DNA of 64,000 bases from Candidatus Rifleibacteriota bacterium (GCA_012517355.1 JAAYVD010000168.1:1-64000); one strand, 5' to 3'; counted from the first letter of the stretch, positions 41,137 to 50,664 are shown. Translations and numbers: made by a program. The notes: generated from the sequence alone by a model not told the origin.

Positions 41137-41848
41137 GGGGGCGGGGACGGCCCGGGCCGGGTCGTTCGCCTACGAGTATCCCCGGCCGGCGGTCACGGTC
41201 GACGCGGTGGTCTTCGGTCTCGACGAGGAGGCCCTGAAGGTTCTGCTGATCGAGCGTGGGGTCGATCCGTTCCTGGGCCAGGCCGCCCTGCCCGGCGGCT
41301 TCGTGCGGATGACGGAATCGCTGGAAGCGGCCGTCCGGCGCGAACTGGCCGAGGAGGCCGGTCTGCGCGACATCTTCCTCGAGCAGCTCTACACCTTCGG
41401 GGAGGTCGACCGCGACCCGCGCGACCGGATCATCTCGGTGGCCTACTTCGGGCTGGTGAACATCCGCGACCACCGGGTGCGGGGGGCCACCGACGCCCGG
41501 GCCGCCGGCTGGCACGACGTGAAGCGGCTGCCGCCGCTGGCCTTCGACCACGCGGCGATCGTCCGCACCGCCCTGGTGCGGCTCCAGGGCAAGGTGCGGT
41601 ACCAGCCGGTCGGGTTCGAGCTGCTGCCGGCGAAGTTCACGCTGACACAATTGCAGCACATGTACGAGACGATCCTGGGCCGCGACCTGGACAAGCGGAA
41701 CTTCCGCCGCAAGATCCTGGAGATGGGGCTGCTCGAGGGGCTGCCGGAAAAGCAGACCGGCGTGGCCCACCGGGCCGCGCAGCTGTTCCGGTTCGACCGG
41801 GAGGCCTACGAATCCCTGACCCGGCGCGGGTTCAACTTCGAAATCTGA
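41123..41848 (+). CDS. nrtR: NrtR-type transcriptional regulator with intact Nudix box
   Basis: A 241-residue protein. The N-terminal Nudix domain (~15-140) has a complete Nudix box, [18 protein letters not shown] then AEEAGL, so pyrophosphohydrolase activity may persist; many NrtR proteins have a degenerate box. The C-terminal winged-helix domain (~170-235: [20 protein letters not shown], then [12 protein letters not shown]) is the DNA-binding part of NrtR, which senses ADP-ribose and controls NAD biosynthesis or salvage operons. The presence of a nicotinamidase-like gene upstream fits. ATG at 41123 overlaps the preceding gene by 14 nt. I cannot identify its operator with confidence. Confidence 0.88.
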   Translation: MPSGRGAGTARAGSFAYEYPRPAVTVDAVVFGLDEEALKVLLIERGVDPFLGQAALPGGFVRMTESLEAAVRRELAEEAGLRDIFLEQLYTFGEVDRDPRDRIISVAYFGLVNIRDHRVRGATDARAAGWHDVKRLPPLAFDHAAIVRTALVRLQGKVRYQPVGFELLPAKFTLTQLQHMYETILGRDLDKRNFRRKILEMGLLEGLPEKQTGVAHRAAQLFRFDREAYESLTRRGFNFEI

Positions 41849-41895
41849 GCGTGGGGGCGGTGGGGAATGACGATGTTCACGGAGGGGGAAACACC

Positions 41896-43989
41896 ATGAA
41901 GGCGCGAAACTGGGCCTGGATGTTGATGGTCGCCCTGGTGCTGCCACCGGCGATGGCCCTGGCCGCGGGGCCGGAGGGCGACCGGGGAACGGCTCCCGGG
42001 ACCGGTCGGGCCAGGGCATTCCCCGTTTACGGCCAGTCCGACCTGGGGCCGACCTTCACCGGGCGGGGGATCACCCTGAAATTCTGGTCGCCGGCCAGTG
42101 CCAAGGTGGTCCTGGTCCTGTTCGACCCCGCCGACCAGACCGCCGAGATCGGGCGCCGGGAGATGGCCAAGGGCCCCGACGGCACCTGGGAGGTCACCCT
42201 CACGGCCGACGAAATCACGGCCAACCCGAAACTGGGCCAGGCGTTCTACCAGTTCGAGTCGACCCTCCCGGGCCGGACGGTCCGGGTCCTCGACCCCTAC
42301 GCCCGCTCGATGGCCGAGTTCGCGGGCGGCCCGGCCGACCCGGTCGGCAAGGCGGCCCTGGTGGACCCGGCCGCGGCCGGGACGGTCACCGGCTATGCGA
42401 AGATCCCCGGGTACCGGAAGCGGACCGACGCGATCATCTACGAAGTGCATGTCCGCGATTTCACCTCCGACCCCGACCTGCCGACGAAGGCCCGCTTCGG
42501 CACCTACCGGGCGTTCGCCGAGAGGCTCGACCACCTCAAGACGCTCGGGGTGACGCACGTGCAGCTGCTGCCGGTGCAGTCGTGGAATTACGGGGACGAA
42601 GCGAAGGGCGGGGTGCGCGAGCTGCACTGGTCGGTCAAGGACAACACCTACAACTGGGGGTACGACCCGCACGGCTATTTCTCACCCGAGGGCATGTATT
42701 CGGAAAACCCGCGGGACCCGGCGCGGCGCGTCGCCGAGCTGAAGGCACTGATCGAGGCGATCCACCGGGCGGGCATGGGCGTGATCCTCGACGTGGTCTA
42801 CAACCACACGGCGAGGACCGACACCTTCGACGACATCCTTCCCGGCTATTTCTACCGCCGGGGGCCCGACGGAAAACCGACCAGCAACTCGGGCTGCGGC
42901 AACGATTTCGCCACCACGCAGCCCATGGCCCGGAAGCTGATCATCGATTCGGTATCATACTGGACCCATGAGTACAAGGTCGACGGGTTCCGGTTCGACC
43001 TGATGGGGCTGATCGACACCGAGACGGTCACCATGGCCTACGTCGAGGCGGCGCGGGCCAATCCCGACGTCCTGTTCCTCGGCGAGGGCTGGCGCATGTA
43101 CAACGGCCCGGCGGGGACGAAGGGCGCCGACCAGGACTGGATGGCCGAGACGGACGACGTGGCGGTCTTCTCGGACAGCTTCCGCGACCTGTTGAAGTTC
43201 GGCGGGTTCAACGAAGGGGTGCCGGCCTTCCTGACCGGGCGACCGACCTCGTTGCAGGACATCTTCCGCAACCTGAAGGGGCAGCCGACCAACTTCGCGG
43301 CCCGCTCGCCGGCAAACGTGGTGCAGTATCTCGAGGCGCACGACGGGCTGACCTGGCACGACACCATCTGTTGCGCGCTCAAGCTCGATCCGCGGAAGGA
43401 TCGGCCGGAGATCTTCCAGCGGCTGAAGCTGGGCAACCTGATGCTGCTCACCTCGCAAGGCATCGCCTTCCTGCACGCCGGCCAGGAGATGGGCCGCACC
43501 AAGGAATGGCGGGGCCCCGGCCTGCCGCCGGGCGAGAACAAGGAAGGGACGCCGTTCATCCGCAACTCCTACGACTCGTCCGACGCCATCAACGCCTTCG
43601 ACTGGGACCTGCTGCAGACCCCCGAGGGCGGGGAACTGGCCGCCTACACGCGTGGCCTGATCGCCCTGCGCAAGTCGTCCGACGCCTTCCGCCTGGCCGA
43701 CCCCGCCGTGATCGACAAGAACGTCGCGCTCGTCCCTGCCGGGGGGCCGGCCGAGGACCTGGCGATCGGCTGGCGGTGCCGCGGCACCGACGGGAAGGAG
43801 TTCGGCGTGTTCGTCAACGCCGACCGGAAGCCCCGCTCGTTCCCCCTCCCGGGCGAGCTGACCGACGCCCAGGTCGTGGTCGACGCGGTCACCGCCGGCA
43901 CGACGCCGATCATCACCCCCACGGGCATCGAACTCACCAGCACCACCATCACCCTGGCGCCCCTGACCGGGGTCGTCCTGGCGAGGTAG
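41896..43989 (+). CDS. Exported pullulanase type I (GH13 debranching enzyme)
   Basis: A 697-residue secreted alpha-1,6-glucosidase. The signal peptide (WAWMLMVALVLPPAMALAAG) follows ATG at 41896, with GGAGGGGG upstream. A CBM48-type N-terminal domain (ITLKFWSPASAKVVLVLF) leads to the barrel, with the type I pullulanase hallmark YNWGYDPHGYF. Catalytic residues are the nucleophile Asp in VDGFRFDLMG, the acid/base Glu in FLGEGWRMY and the stabiliser Asp in EAHDGLTWHD. The C-terminal beta domain is complete. It removes branches from pullulan, glycogen or starch outside the cytoplasm. A 15-bp hairpin begins at the stop codon. Confidence 0.93.
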   Translation: MKARNWAWMLMVALVLPPAMALAAGPEGDRGTAPGTGRARAFPVYGQSDLGPTFTGRGITLKFWSPASAKVVLVLFDPADQTAEIGRREMAKGPDGTWEVTLTADEITANPKLGQAFYQFESTLPGRTVRVLDPYARSMAEFAGGPADPVGKAALVDPAAAGTVTGYAKIPGYRKRTDAIIYEVHVRDFTSDPDLPTKARFGTYRAFAERLDHLKTLGVTHVQLLPVQSWNYGDEAKGGVRELHWSVKDNTYNWGYDPHGYFSPEGMYSENPRDPARRVAELKALIEAIHRAGMGVILDVVYNHTARTDTFDDILPGYFYRRGPDGKPTSNSGCGNDFATTQPMARKLIIDSVSYWTHEYKVDGFRFDLMGLIDTETVTMAYVEAARANPDVLFLGEGWRMYNGPAGTKGADQDWMAETDDVAVFSDSFRDLLKFGGFNEGVPAFLTGRPTSLQDIFRNLKGQPTNFAARSPANVVQYLEAHDGLTWHDTICCALKLDPRKDRPEIFQRLKLGNLMLLTSQGIAFLHAGQEMGRTKEWRGPGLPPGENKEGTPFIRNSYDSSDAINAFDWDLLQTPEGGELAAYTRGLIALRKSSDAFRLADPAVIDKNVALVPAGGPAEDLAIGWRCRGTDGKEFGVFVNADRKPRSFPLPGELTDAQVVVDAVTAGTTPIITPTGIELTSTTITLAPLTGVVLAR

Positions 43990-44019
43990 CCGGGGAAGGG
44001 ACGACCTTCCCCGGCTACC
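43985..44019 (+). terminator. Hairpin at the end of the pullulanase gene (no U-tract)
   Basis: GGTAGCCGGGGAAGG (43985-43999), 5-nt loop, CCTTCCCCGGCTACC (44005-44019): a perfect 15-bp stem that includes the TAG stop codon (43987-43989). No U-tract follows. It is probably a terminator of the intrinsic-like or Rho-dependent kind, or an mRNA 3' stabiliser. Confidence 0.55.
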
Positions 44020-44254
44020 CCGCGCCCCCCGTCATCAGGCAGCAGGAACCAGGGCCCCGCGGCGGTCGCGCCATGGTCCCCCGTCGGGCTCGCCGCGAGG
44101 ACGCGGGGGCCGGGCCGTTCCCGGCCCGCCATCAGCGGGGGTCCGGGCGTCAGCGGTCGCCGGACACCGGGAGGATCCGGCCCGGGCGCGGTCTTCTGGT
44201 CAGCAAAAGCCCCCGGAGGGGTTCCCCGGGGGCGGCCAGTGGTGAGGAGAATCT

Positions 44255-44446
44255 CTAGGAATCGATGCGGACGCCGATGGCCTGGAGTTCGGGCACCAGG
44301 ACCTCGGCCAGCCGTTCGACGATGCGCCGGCGCTGGTCGGGGGTGGTGTGGTTGAGGCGGTAGTAGTCCTGGGGGGTGCCGATCTGTTCGAGGCGGTCGA
44401 GCAGACGGTGGATCTCGAAGACCTCGGAAATCTCGGTGCGCGTCAT
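44255..44446 (-). CDS. Small protein of unknown function (63 aa)
   Basis: MTRTEISEVFEIHRLLDRLE, then QIGTPQDYYRLNHTTPDQRR and RIVERLAEVLVPELQAIGVR. A compact helical, acidic protein that I do not recognise. The start at 44446 is chosen because an extended -10 promoter (44481-44489) puts transcription start ~28 nt before it, although the ribosome site (GGCGGCAG) is weak. The frame is open further upstream, but that part is low-complexity and would lie upstream of the promoter. Confidence 0.6.
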   Translation of the reverse strand: MTRTEISEVFEIHRLLDRLEQIGTPQDYYRLNHTTPDQRRRIVERLAEVLVPELQAIGVRIDS

Positions 44447-44480
44447 CTGCCGAACTGCCGCCTCATCGTAGGATGGCAGG

Positions 44481-44489
44481 TTTATAGCA
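44481..44489 (-). promoter_or_regulatory. Extended -10 promoter for the 63-aa gene
   Basis: On the minus strand TGCTATAAA: TGn plus TATAAA. Predicted start is near 44474, ~28 nt before the ATG at 44446. Confidence 0.45.
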
Positions 44490-44907
44490 CCCCTCCCCCG
44501 ATCGCGCAAGGTCACCCTCCCGTTCCGCGGTCGGGAAAACCCGCATGGTTCCATGAGGGTCTCCCGCGCACCCCGGGCGTTTCTCCCACGAGGAGCCATC
44601 TTGCGGAATACCAGACTTTTTTTCGCGTCCAGCCTGGACACACGGGGGAAATCCGTCACCGCGGGGAGGAAGCCCGCGCGGTCAGGAACGGCCACGGCAG
44701 GCCGGTGGGCCGCGGGCCGGAGACCGGTCGCCGCCATGCGGATGCCGCGATACCGCCTGGCGGCCGCGCGGGGGGGGGGGAGCCGACACGCGGGCGCAAG
44801 GCGGTGATATCAGCGGTGGGGGCGGACGCGCCAGTCACCAGGGGACGGCGGGAGAGTCCGGAGGCACGGCCGGGAGTCTGGACGCTTCCGATCGGAAGGA
44901 GCCCCTA

Positions 44908-44916
44908 TGGTAGGAT
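44908..44916 (+). promoter_or_regulatory. Extended -10 promoter abutting the SpoIIE phosphatase start
   Basis: TGGTAGGAT: TGn plus TAGGAT. If used, transcription would begin at or within a base or two of the GTG start at 44923, giving a leaderless message. TATGGT at 44906-44911 is an overlapping alternative. Confidence 0.35.
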
Positions 44917-44922
44917 ACAGGC

Positions 44923-47838
44923 GTGACCGCCACCTCACCGACACCGCCACCGAATCTCCCCTGGACCCGGGGCCTGATCCTCCTGGGACGGGGGCTGCTG
45001 GCGTTCTGGGTGTTCGCGGCCTTTCCCGTCCTGGTCCTGCAGATCGCCCTCGCCCAGATCGAGGCCATGGAAGTTGAGGCCCGCCTCGACCGCCACGAGG
45101 CGACCCAGGAGAAGCGTCTGGGGAAACTGCTGGCCATCGGTGACGACGTCGGGCTGCTCTGCCAGATGCTGCGCGGCAGCCTTTCCCGCATGGGCATCCC
45201 CGGCCCGGGGGGCGGCCGGGCCCGGCTGCGTCGCCTGGAGCGCCTGTTCCCCGGGGCCTTCGACGTCTACTGGTTCGACGGGGACGGCCGGGTCATCCCC
45301 GGCCTGTCGGCCGGCCGCCATCCGCGGCGGGCCACCGAAATGGTCTTCCGGGCCCTGCGGAAGGTGGAGAAGACCCCCCTGACCCACAACGAGGAAGGCC
45401 TGGTGATGAGCTTCCTCCGGATCACCTCGGCGGACGGGCTGGCGGCCTCCCGCGATCGTCCCTTCCGCCTGCTGCGGCGGGAAACGGACGGCTTCCTGTT
45501 CTGGAACGTGCAGGAGCACGGCCCGGCCACCGCCCCCCCGGTCGCGACCGGCACCCCGCGGGGATTCATCGCCCTGCTCCACCCGGCCGGCTTCCGGCGG
45601 AATCCGGCACTCCAGGCGGGACTGCGGTTGTTCGGCCGGCGGTATCCCGCCGACCGGTACGGACGGGTGGCCCTGGGCGGCGGACGGATCCGGCTGTTCC
45701 CCACCTCCCTCGGCCTCCGAAGCGACCTCCGGCGGGGGTTGCTGGCCGCCCTGGGCCGGTACGACCGGCAATTCGAAACGGAAGGCTCGGTGGTGACCCT
45801 TCTGCGCCGGAGCCCCACCGAGTATCTGCTCGCCCTCAGCCCCCGGCCGCGGTTCTTCCGACCGGTGACCTGGACCGCCTTCCACCTGGCCTGCGCCGCC
45901 TGGATCCTGGTGGTGGCCGGGCGTCTGCTCGGCGGCGGAGGGTTGTTGTGGGGCCCGATCCCTCGCAAGCTGATGGGCCTGTTCTTCTTCGCGGTGGGCA
46001 CCCCGGCGCTGGTGCTGCTGGTGATCGGGTTCTACGCCTTGCGCGATCACGGCAACGTGCTCCGACAGAATCTCGAGACCCGGATCCGGCAGAAACTGGC
46101 GCTGTACGACCGCCACCTGAGTTCCGAACTGGCGCGGCTGGAGGCCCGGCTGAACCAGATCGTCGGGAGGGCGCGGCTGGCCCGCAGCCCCGGGGCCCGC
46201 AACCAGGCGCTGGAGGAGATCCGGACGGAATCCCCCCTGGACCAGGCGTTCCTGGTCGACCAGACGGGCTCGGCGGCCTTCATGCTCAACGACACGATGG
46301 GGATCGAACTGACCCGGAAGCGGAACAACCTGTCCCTCATCCTGTGCCGGGAGGTGCTGCGGCGGCTGAACAAATCGATCGTGTTCGACGCCGGCAGCAT
46401 CGTCGCCCAGGCCACCGAAAGCATGTTCGATTCGCTGGTCGGCGGGGGAGGGACCGACTTCGACAAGCTGTCGCGGGAAATGGGGAAGTTCACCGAGATG
46501 ACCTTCTTCGACGAGAGCGCCTTCCTGTATCTGGACGCTTTTTTCAACCGGGAAGGGCAGGCCGAGAGCCTGCTGCTGGTCCACATGTCGCGCGACCGGC
46601 TGGAGCGGTCGTTCCTGGCCAAGACCCTGCGGGGCCTGGTCCGGCAACCCGACTTTTCCTGGCGGGTCAACGCGCTCGGGGTGATCAGCCGTTTCGAGGA
46701 TGTCCTGACCACCCGCGACGACCTCGGACAGTATGACCGGATCGCCCAGGCGGTGATGGCCACGCGGGGGGCGGTGCGGGAAGTGACCGCCTCGGGGACG
46801 GAAGAGTCGCTCTGGGTTGGACTGGCCGGGCAGAACATCACCCGTTACGTCCTGGTGGCGCGCGCCCCGCTGGGCCCGGTCGGGGAACGGCTGCAGGTCC
46901 TGTGGGGCTGGCTGGTGGCCGTGGCGCTGCTGATCTTCCTGGCCACGGGGGTGATCGCGGTGCTGCTGCTGGAGAACATCCTGGCCCCCGTGGAGTCGTT
47001 GCAGACGGGCATCAACGCCATCCAGGGACGGCAGTTCGACCACCGCATCCCCATCCATGCCGACGACGAGCTGGGCCACGTGTCGAGCCTCATGAACACG
47101 ATGATCGAGGGCATGCATGACCTGCAGGTGGCGAAGATCGTGCAGGAAAGCCTGTTCCCGGCGGGCGACCTGGCCGTCGGCGGATACGGCATCCGGGGCC
47201 GGAGCCGGGCCATGGCCGACATCGGGGGCGACTACTACGACTATTTCCAGGGGCCCGACGGCCGCCTGATCGGGCTGATCGGCGATGTGTCCGGGCACGG
47301 CGTGTCGGCCGCCCTGATCATGGGCATGGCCAAGTGCGCCCTGACCATGGACGAGACGCCCGGGCGCAGCGTCACCGAGATGATGATGGCCTTCAACCGG
47401 TTTTTGCTCAAGACGATCAAGCGCAAGAAGATGATGACGATGTTCTGCTTCGCCCTCGACCCGGCCGGCCACGAGTTGACCTTCGCCAACGCCGGCCACA
47501 ACTACCCCTTCCTGCAGCGGGCCGGAGTCGCCGGCGTCGAGGAGCTGAAGCAGGATTCGATGCCGCTGGGGGTGCGGGCGGGCGTCAAATACACCACCAG
47601 CGTGCTTCCCCTGCGCCCCGGCGATGCCATCCTGCTCTACACCGACGGCCTGGTGGAGGCCCCCCTGCACAACGGGGAACAGGTCGGGTACGACCTCGCC
47701 AAGGACTGGTTCGCCCGGGCCGCCCACCTTCCCCCCGACCAGGTGGTCGACCGGCTGTTCCAGAAGTTCGACGAGGAGACCGCCAGCGACCAGCCGAGTG
47801 ACGACGTGTCGCTGATCTGCCTCAAGCGCCTGGCCTGA
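44923..47838 (+). CDS. Membrane sensor with HAMP and SpoIIE/RsbU-type PP2C phosphatase
   Basis: A 971-residue membrane sensor. TM1 (GLLAFWVFAAFPVLVLQIALA, truncated here to GLLAFWVFAAFPVLVLQIAL) is followed by a first extracytoplasmic domain (~45-300) and a hydrophobic hairpin (~315-375). A second extracytoplasmic domain (~380-640) precedes a last TM (WGWLVAVALLIFLATGVIAV), then HAMP and a coiled coil. The SpoIIE domain (~755-970) has IGGDYYDYF, GDVSGHGVSAALIM, LLYTDGLVEA and QPSDDVSLICLK, the complete metal-binding set. It would dephosphorylate an anti-sigma-factor antagonist or similar partner in response to an external signal. The GTG start has AGGA at ~7 nt. No antagonist or anti-sigma gene is nearby. 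Confidence 0.92.
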   Translation: MTATSPTPPPNLPWTRGLILLGRGLLAFWVFAAFPVLVLQIALAQIEAMEVEARLDRHEATQEKRLGKLLAIGDDVGLLCQMLRGSLSRMGIPGPGGGRARLRRLERLFPGAFDVYWFDGDGRVIPGLSAGRHPRRATEMVFRALRKVEKTPLTHNEEGLVMSFLRITSADGLAASRDRPFRLLRRETDGFLFWNVQEHGPATAPPVATGTPRGFIALLHPAGFRRNPALQAGLRLFGRRYPADRYGRVALGGGRIRLFPTSLGLRSDLRRGLLAALGRYDRQFETEGSVVTLLRRSPTEYLLALSPRPRFFRPVTWTAFHLACAAWILVVAGRLLGGGGLLWGPIPRKLMGLFFFAVGTPALVLLVIGFYALRDHGNVLRQNLETRIRQKLALYDRHLSSELARLEARLNQIVGRARLARSPGARNQALEEIRTESPLDQAFLVDQTGSAAFMLNDTMGIELTRKRNNLSLILCREVLRRLNKSIVFDAGSIVAQATESMFDSLVGGGGTDFDKLSREMGKFTEMTFFDESAFLYLDAFFNREGQAESLLLVHMSRDRLERSFLAKTLRGLVRQPDFSWRVNALGVISRFEDVLTTRDDLGQYDRIAQAVMATRGAVREVTASGTEESLWVGLAGQNITRYVLVARAPLGPVGERLQVLWGWLVAVALLIFLATGVIAVLLLENILAPVESLQTGINAIQGRQFDHRIPIHADDELGHVSSLMNTMIEGMHDLQVAKIVQESLFPAGDLAVGGYGIRGRSRAMADIGGDYYDYFQGPDGRLIGLIGDVSGHGVSAALIMGMAKCALTMDETPGRSVTEMMMAFNRFLLKTIKRKKMMTMFCFALDPAGHELTFANAGHNYPFLQRAGVAGVEELKQDSMPLGVRAGVKYTTSVLPLRPGDAILLYTDGLVEAPLHNGEQVGYDLAKDWFARAAHLPPDQVVDRLFQKFDEETASDQPSDDVSLICLKRLA

Positions 47839-47994
47839 GCCGGCCGCCACGACAGGGGAGCGCCTTTTCCCGCCACGGCTGCCGGTGCGGGACGGCGGTT
47901 CCCCGAATCCCCAGAGGGTCCTCCGGCCCGCCCCGGAGGCGGAAGGACGAGGACCCGGGCCGCGGCCCAGGCCGGCCCGTCGGCCCCCAGCCGA

Positions 47995-48021
47995 TTGACC
48001 GCATCCGGGGTTTGGTATACC
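47995..48021 (+). promoter_or_regulatory. Promoter-like pair upstream of the GAF/PAS cyclase
   Basis: TTGACC (47995-48000), 15-nt spacer, TATACC (48016-48021) with a TGG extension. The spacer is short, but the extended -10 could compensate. Predicted start is ~22 nt before the ATG at 48050. Confidence 0.38.
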
Positions 48022-48049
48022 GTGCGGAGAGAGGATTCCCCGACCGGGC

Positions 48050-50395
48050 ATGACTTCCCATCTCACCATCATCCAGGAGATCCTGACCCACCGCCTGTCG
48101 GCCGCCGACGTGGAGCGGATCCTGTCGCACCTGGCGACCGGCGACCCGGCGAAGTATCCCGAGGCGGTGGCCGACGTGCTCGGGCACGTGGCGTCGCTGC
48201 TGGAGGTCTCCAACCGGCTGCTCGACAACCTGTTGTTGATGATGATCCGCATCAGCACCCAGCTGGCCGACGCGGAGCGGGGCACCCTGTTTCTGATCGA
48301 CCAGGAGAACAAAGAGCTGTTCTCGCGGGTGCTGCAAGGGGAGAACATCACCGAGATCCGCTTCCCGATGGACCAGGGGATCGCCGGGGCGGTCCTGGCC
48401 ACGGGCGAACCGATCGTCATCGCCGATGCCTATCACGACGAACGGTTCAACAAGGAGATCGACAAGAAGACCGGGTACCAGACGCGGAACATCCTGGCCC
48501 TGCCCATCCAGAGCGCCCAATCGAGCGCGGTGATCGGGGTCCTGGAGGTGCTCAACAAGCGCCACGGCGGGTTCACCGCGGCCGACCTCGCCGCCCTGCG
48601 CACGGTCACCACGCATGCCGCCACCGCCCTGCTGAACGCCCAGAATTTCGAGCAGGTGCAGCAGGCGCGCGAGAACGAGTCGCGGCTGCTCGAGGTGACC
48701 GCCGCCATCTCCAGCGAGCTGAAGCTGAAGCCGCTGCTGGAGAAGATCATGGAATCGGTGATCCTGATCCTCAACTGCGACCGCAGCACGCTGTTTTTGC
48801 ACGACGAGAAGACGAACGAACTGTGGTCGCAGGTGGCCCTCGGGCTGGGCGGCCAGGAGATCCGGTTCCCGGCCGACCGCGGCATCGCCGGGCAGGTGTT
48901 CACCACCGGCCAGACGATCAACATTCCCGACGCCTACGCCGACCCCCGGTTCAACCAGGAGATCGACAAGAAGACCGGCTACCGCACCCGCCACATCCTG
49001 TGCATGCCGGTGGTCAACCGTCACGGGAAGGCAATCGGGGTCACCCAGGTGCTGAACAAGAAGGACGGGGCGTTCACCCGCCTCGACGAGAAGAAGCTGC
49101 GCACGTTTTCCGGACAGGCGGCGATCGCCATCGAGAACGCCAAGCTGTTCGACGAGGTGCTCAGCATGAAGAACTACAACGAGAGCATCCTGCAGAGCCT
49201 GAGCAACGGCGTCATCAGCGTCAACGCCATGCGCCGCATCGAGAAGGCCAACATGGCCGCCCTGCGCACCTTCGGGGTCGAATACGACCAGATCGTCGGG
49301 AAATACTCGGAGCTGTTCTTCACCGGCGACAACCACTGGATCGTGGACAGCCTGCGCCGGGTCATCGCCACCAACGAGCCCGACATGTTCTACGAGGCGG
49401 AGATCCTGAGCAAAAAGGGCGACCGGCTGGCCGTCAACGTCGCCATCGCCCCCCTGCGCGACGCCCAGGACAAGGCGGTGGGCGGCCTGCTGGTGTTCGA
49501 GGACCTGACCAAGGAGAAGCGGCTGAAGGGCACCCTGGCCCGCTACATGACCAAGGAGGTCGCCGACCAGCTGATGAACAGCGAAGCCGAGCTGGGTGGT
49601 CAGATGAAGGAGCTGTCGGTGCTGTTCTGCGACATCCGCAATTTCACCACCATCTCCGAGAAGCTGGGCCCGCAGGAAACGGTCGCCATGCTGAACGAGT
49701 ATTTCACCCTGATGGTCGACATCGTCTTCCACCACGGCGGCATCCTCGACAAGTTCATCGGCGACGCCATGCTGGCCGTGTTCGGCGCCCCCTTCAGCTC
49801 GGGGGAGGACGCCGACCGCGCCGTCACCACCGCGGTGGAGATGATGAAGGCGCTGCGCACCTTCAACCAGCAGCGCCTGCAGAAGGGCCTCGAGCCGATC
49901 GCCATCGGCGCGGGCATCAACACCGACCTGGTGCTGGTCGGCAACATCGGGTCGATGAAGCGCATGGACTACACCGTCATCGGCGACGGGGTCAACCTGG
50001 CCTCCCGCCTGGAGGGGGCCAACAAGTTCTACGACTCGAGCATCCTGATCAGCGACAAGACCTTCCGGTCGCTGAAGTACCGTTACCACACGCGGGAGGT
50101 CGATCTGCTGCGGGTCAAGGGCAAGAAGGAACCGGTCAGGATCCACGAGGTGCTCGACCATTACGATCTCGACTCGTTCCCGGGCCTCGACGACGTGCTC
50201 GCCCTGCACGCCGACGCCCTCGGCCTCTACCGGCAACGCGAGTGGGCCAAGGCCGAGGCCCGCTTCCTCGAGATCCGGAACCTGCGGCCCGACGACGCCC
50301 TGGCGCGCGTCTACCTCGAACGGTGCGCCCACTTCAAGGCCGAGCCCCCCCCCATCGGCTGGGACGGCGTCTGGACCGCCACCTCCAAGTCCTGA
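48050..50395 (+). CDS. GAF-GAF-PAS class III adenylate cyclase (CyaB-like)
   Basis: A 781-residue cytoplasmic cyclase. Two tandem GAF domains (~60-205 and ~215-365) each contain a cyclic-nucleotide-binding signature (RFNKEIDKKTGYQTRNIL and RFNQEIDKKTGYRTRHIL), close to the NKFDE region of CyaB/PDE GAFs. A PAS domain follows (~375-500: ILQSLSNGVISVNAMRRIEK), then the cyclase domain (~515-690) with both metal Asp (LFCDIRNFTTISE, DKFIGDAMLAVFGAP) and the transition-state Asn/Arg (VNLASRLEG). A short TPR-like tail (LGLYRQREWAKAEARFLEIR) ends it. The architecture matches cyclases that are autoregulated by cAMP. ATG at 48050 has only a weak ribosome site. Confidence 0.93.
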   Translation: MTSHLTIIQEILTHRLSAADVERILSHLATGDPAKYPEAVADVLGHVASLLEVSNRLLDNLLLMMIRISTQLADAERGTLFLIDQENKELFSRVLQGENITEIRFPMDQGIAGAVLATGEPIVIADAYHDERFNKEIDKKTGYQTRNILALPIQSAQSSAVIGVLEVLNKRHGGFTAADLAALRTVTTHAATALLNAQNFEQVQQARENESRLLEVTAAISSELKLKPLLEKIMESVILILNCDRSTLFLHDEKTNELWSQVALGLGGQEIRFPADRGIAGQVFTTGQTINIPDAYADPRFNQEIDKKTGYRTRHILCMPVVNRHGKAIGVTQVLNKKDGAFTRLDEKKLRTFSGQAAIAIENAKLFDEVLSMKNYNESILQSLSNGVISVNAMRRIEKANMAALRTFGVEYDQIVGKYSELFFTGDNHWIVDSLRRVIATNEPDMFYEAEILSKKGDRLAVNVAIAPLRDAQDKAVGGLLVFEDLTKEKRLKGTLARYMTKEVADQLMNSEAELGGQMKELSVLFCDIRNFTTISEKLGPQETVAMLNEYFTLMVDIVFHHGGILDKFIGDAMLAVFGAPFSSGEDADRAVTTAVEMMKALRTFNQQRLQKGLEPIAIGAGINTDLVLVGNIGSMKRMDYTVIGDGVNLASRLEGANKFYDSSILISDKTFRSLKYRYHTREVDLLRVKGKKEPVRIHEVLDHYDLDSFPGLDDVLALHADALGLYRQREWAKAEARFLEIRNLRPDDALARVYLERCAHFKAEPPPIGWDGVWTATSKS

Positions 50396-50664
50396 CCCGC
50401 GGGCCGCCTGCCGATCCGCGTCCACCGACCTCCGGCAGCGGCAAGATCCTCCCTGGACCCTTTCCGGCCAGGATCGGCAAGACACGGGTTTTCCTCATGT
50501 TCCCCGGCATGCCTCCGTGGGTCCCGGAGGGGCCGCCTTCCGCCGCGCTCCGACCCTCCGCGAAGCCGGGCACCAGCCCTGAATCGCCGAGGGAAGGTTT
50601 CCCGCTGAGGAAAAAAAGACTACCGTCCGTTCCAGGGCTAACGGACCGCGACGCGGAGCTTCCG

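Larger units (their letters stand above)
44447..44922. other. Divergent intergenic region with an 11-G run
   Basis: No supportable gene. It holds the divergent promoters of the 63-aa gene (minus) and the SpoIIE-type phosphatase (plus), and an uninterrupted run of 11 G at 44770-44780, a potential slippage site or G-rich structure. Confidence 0.5.
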
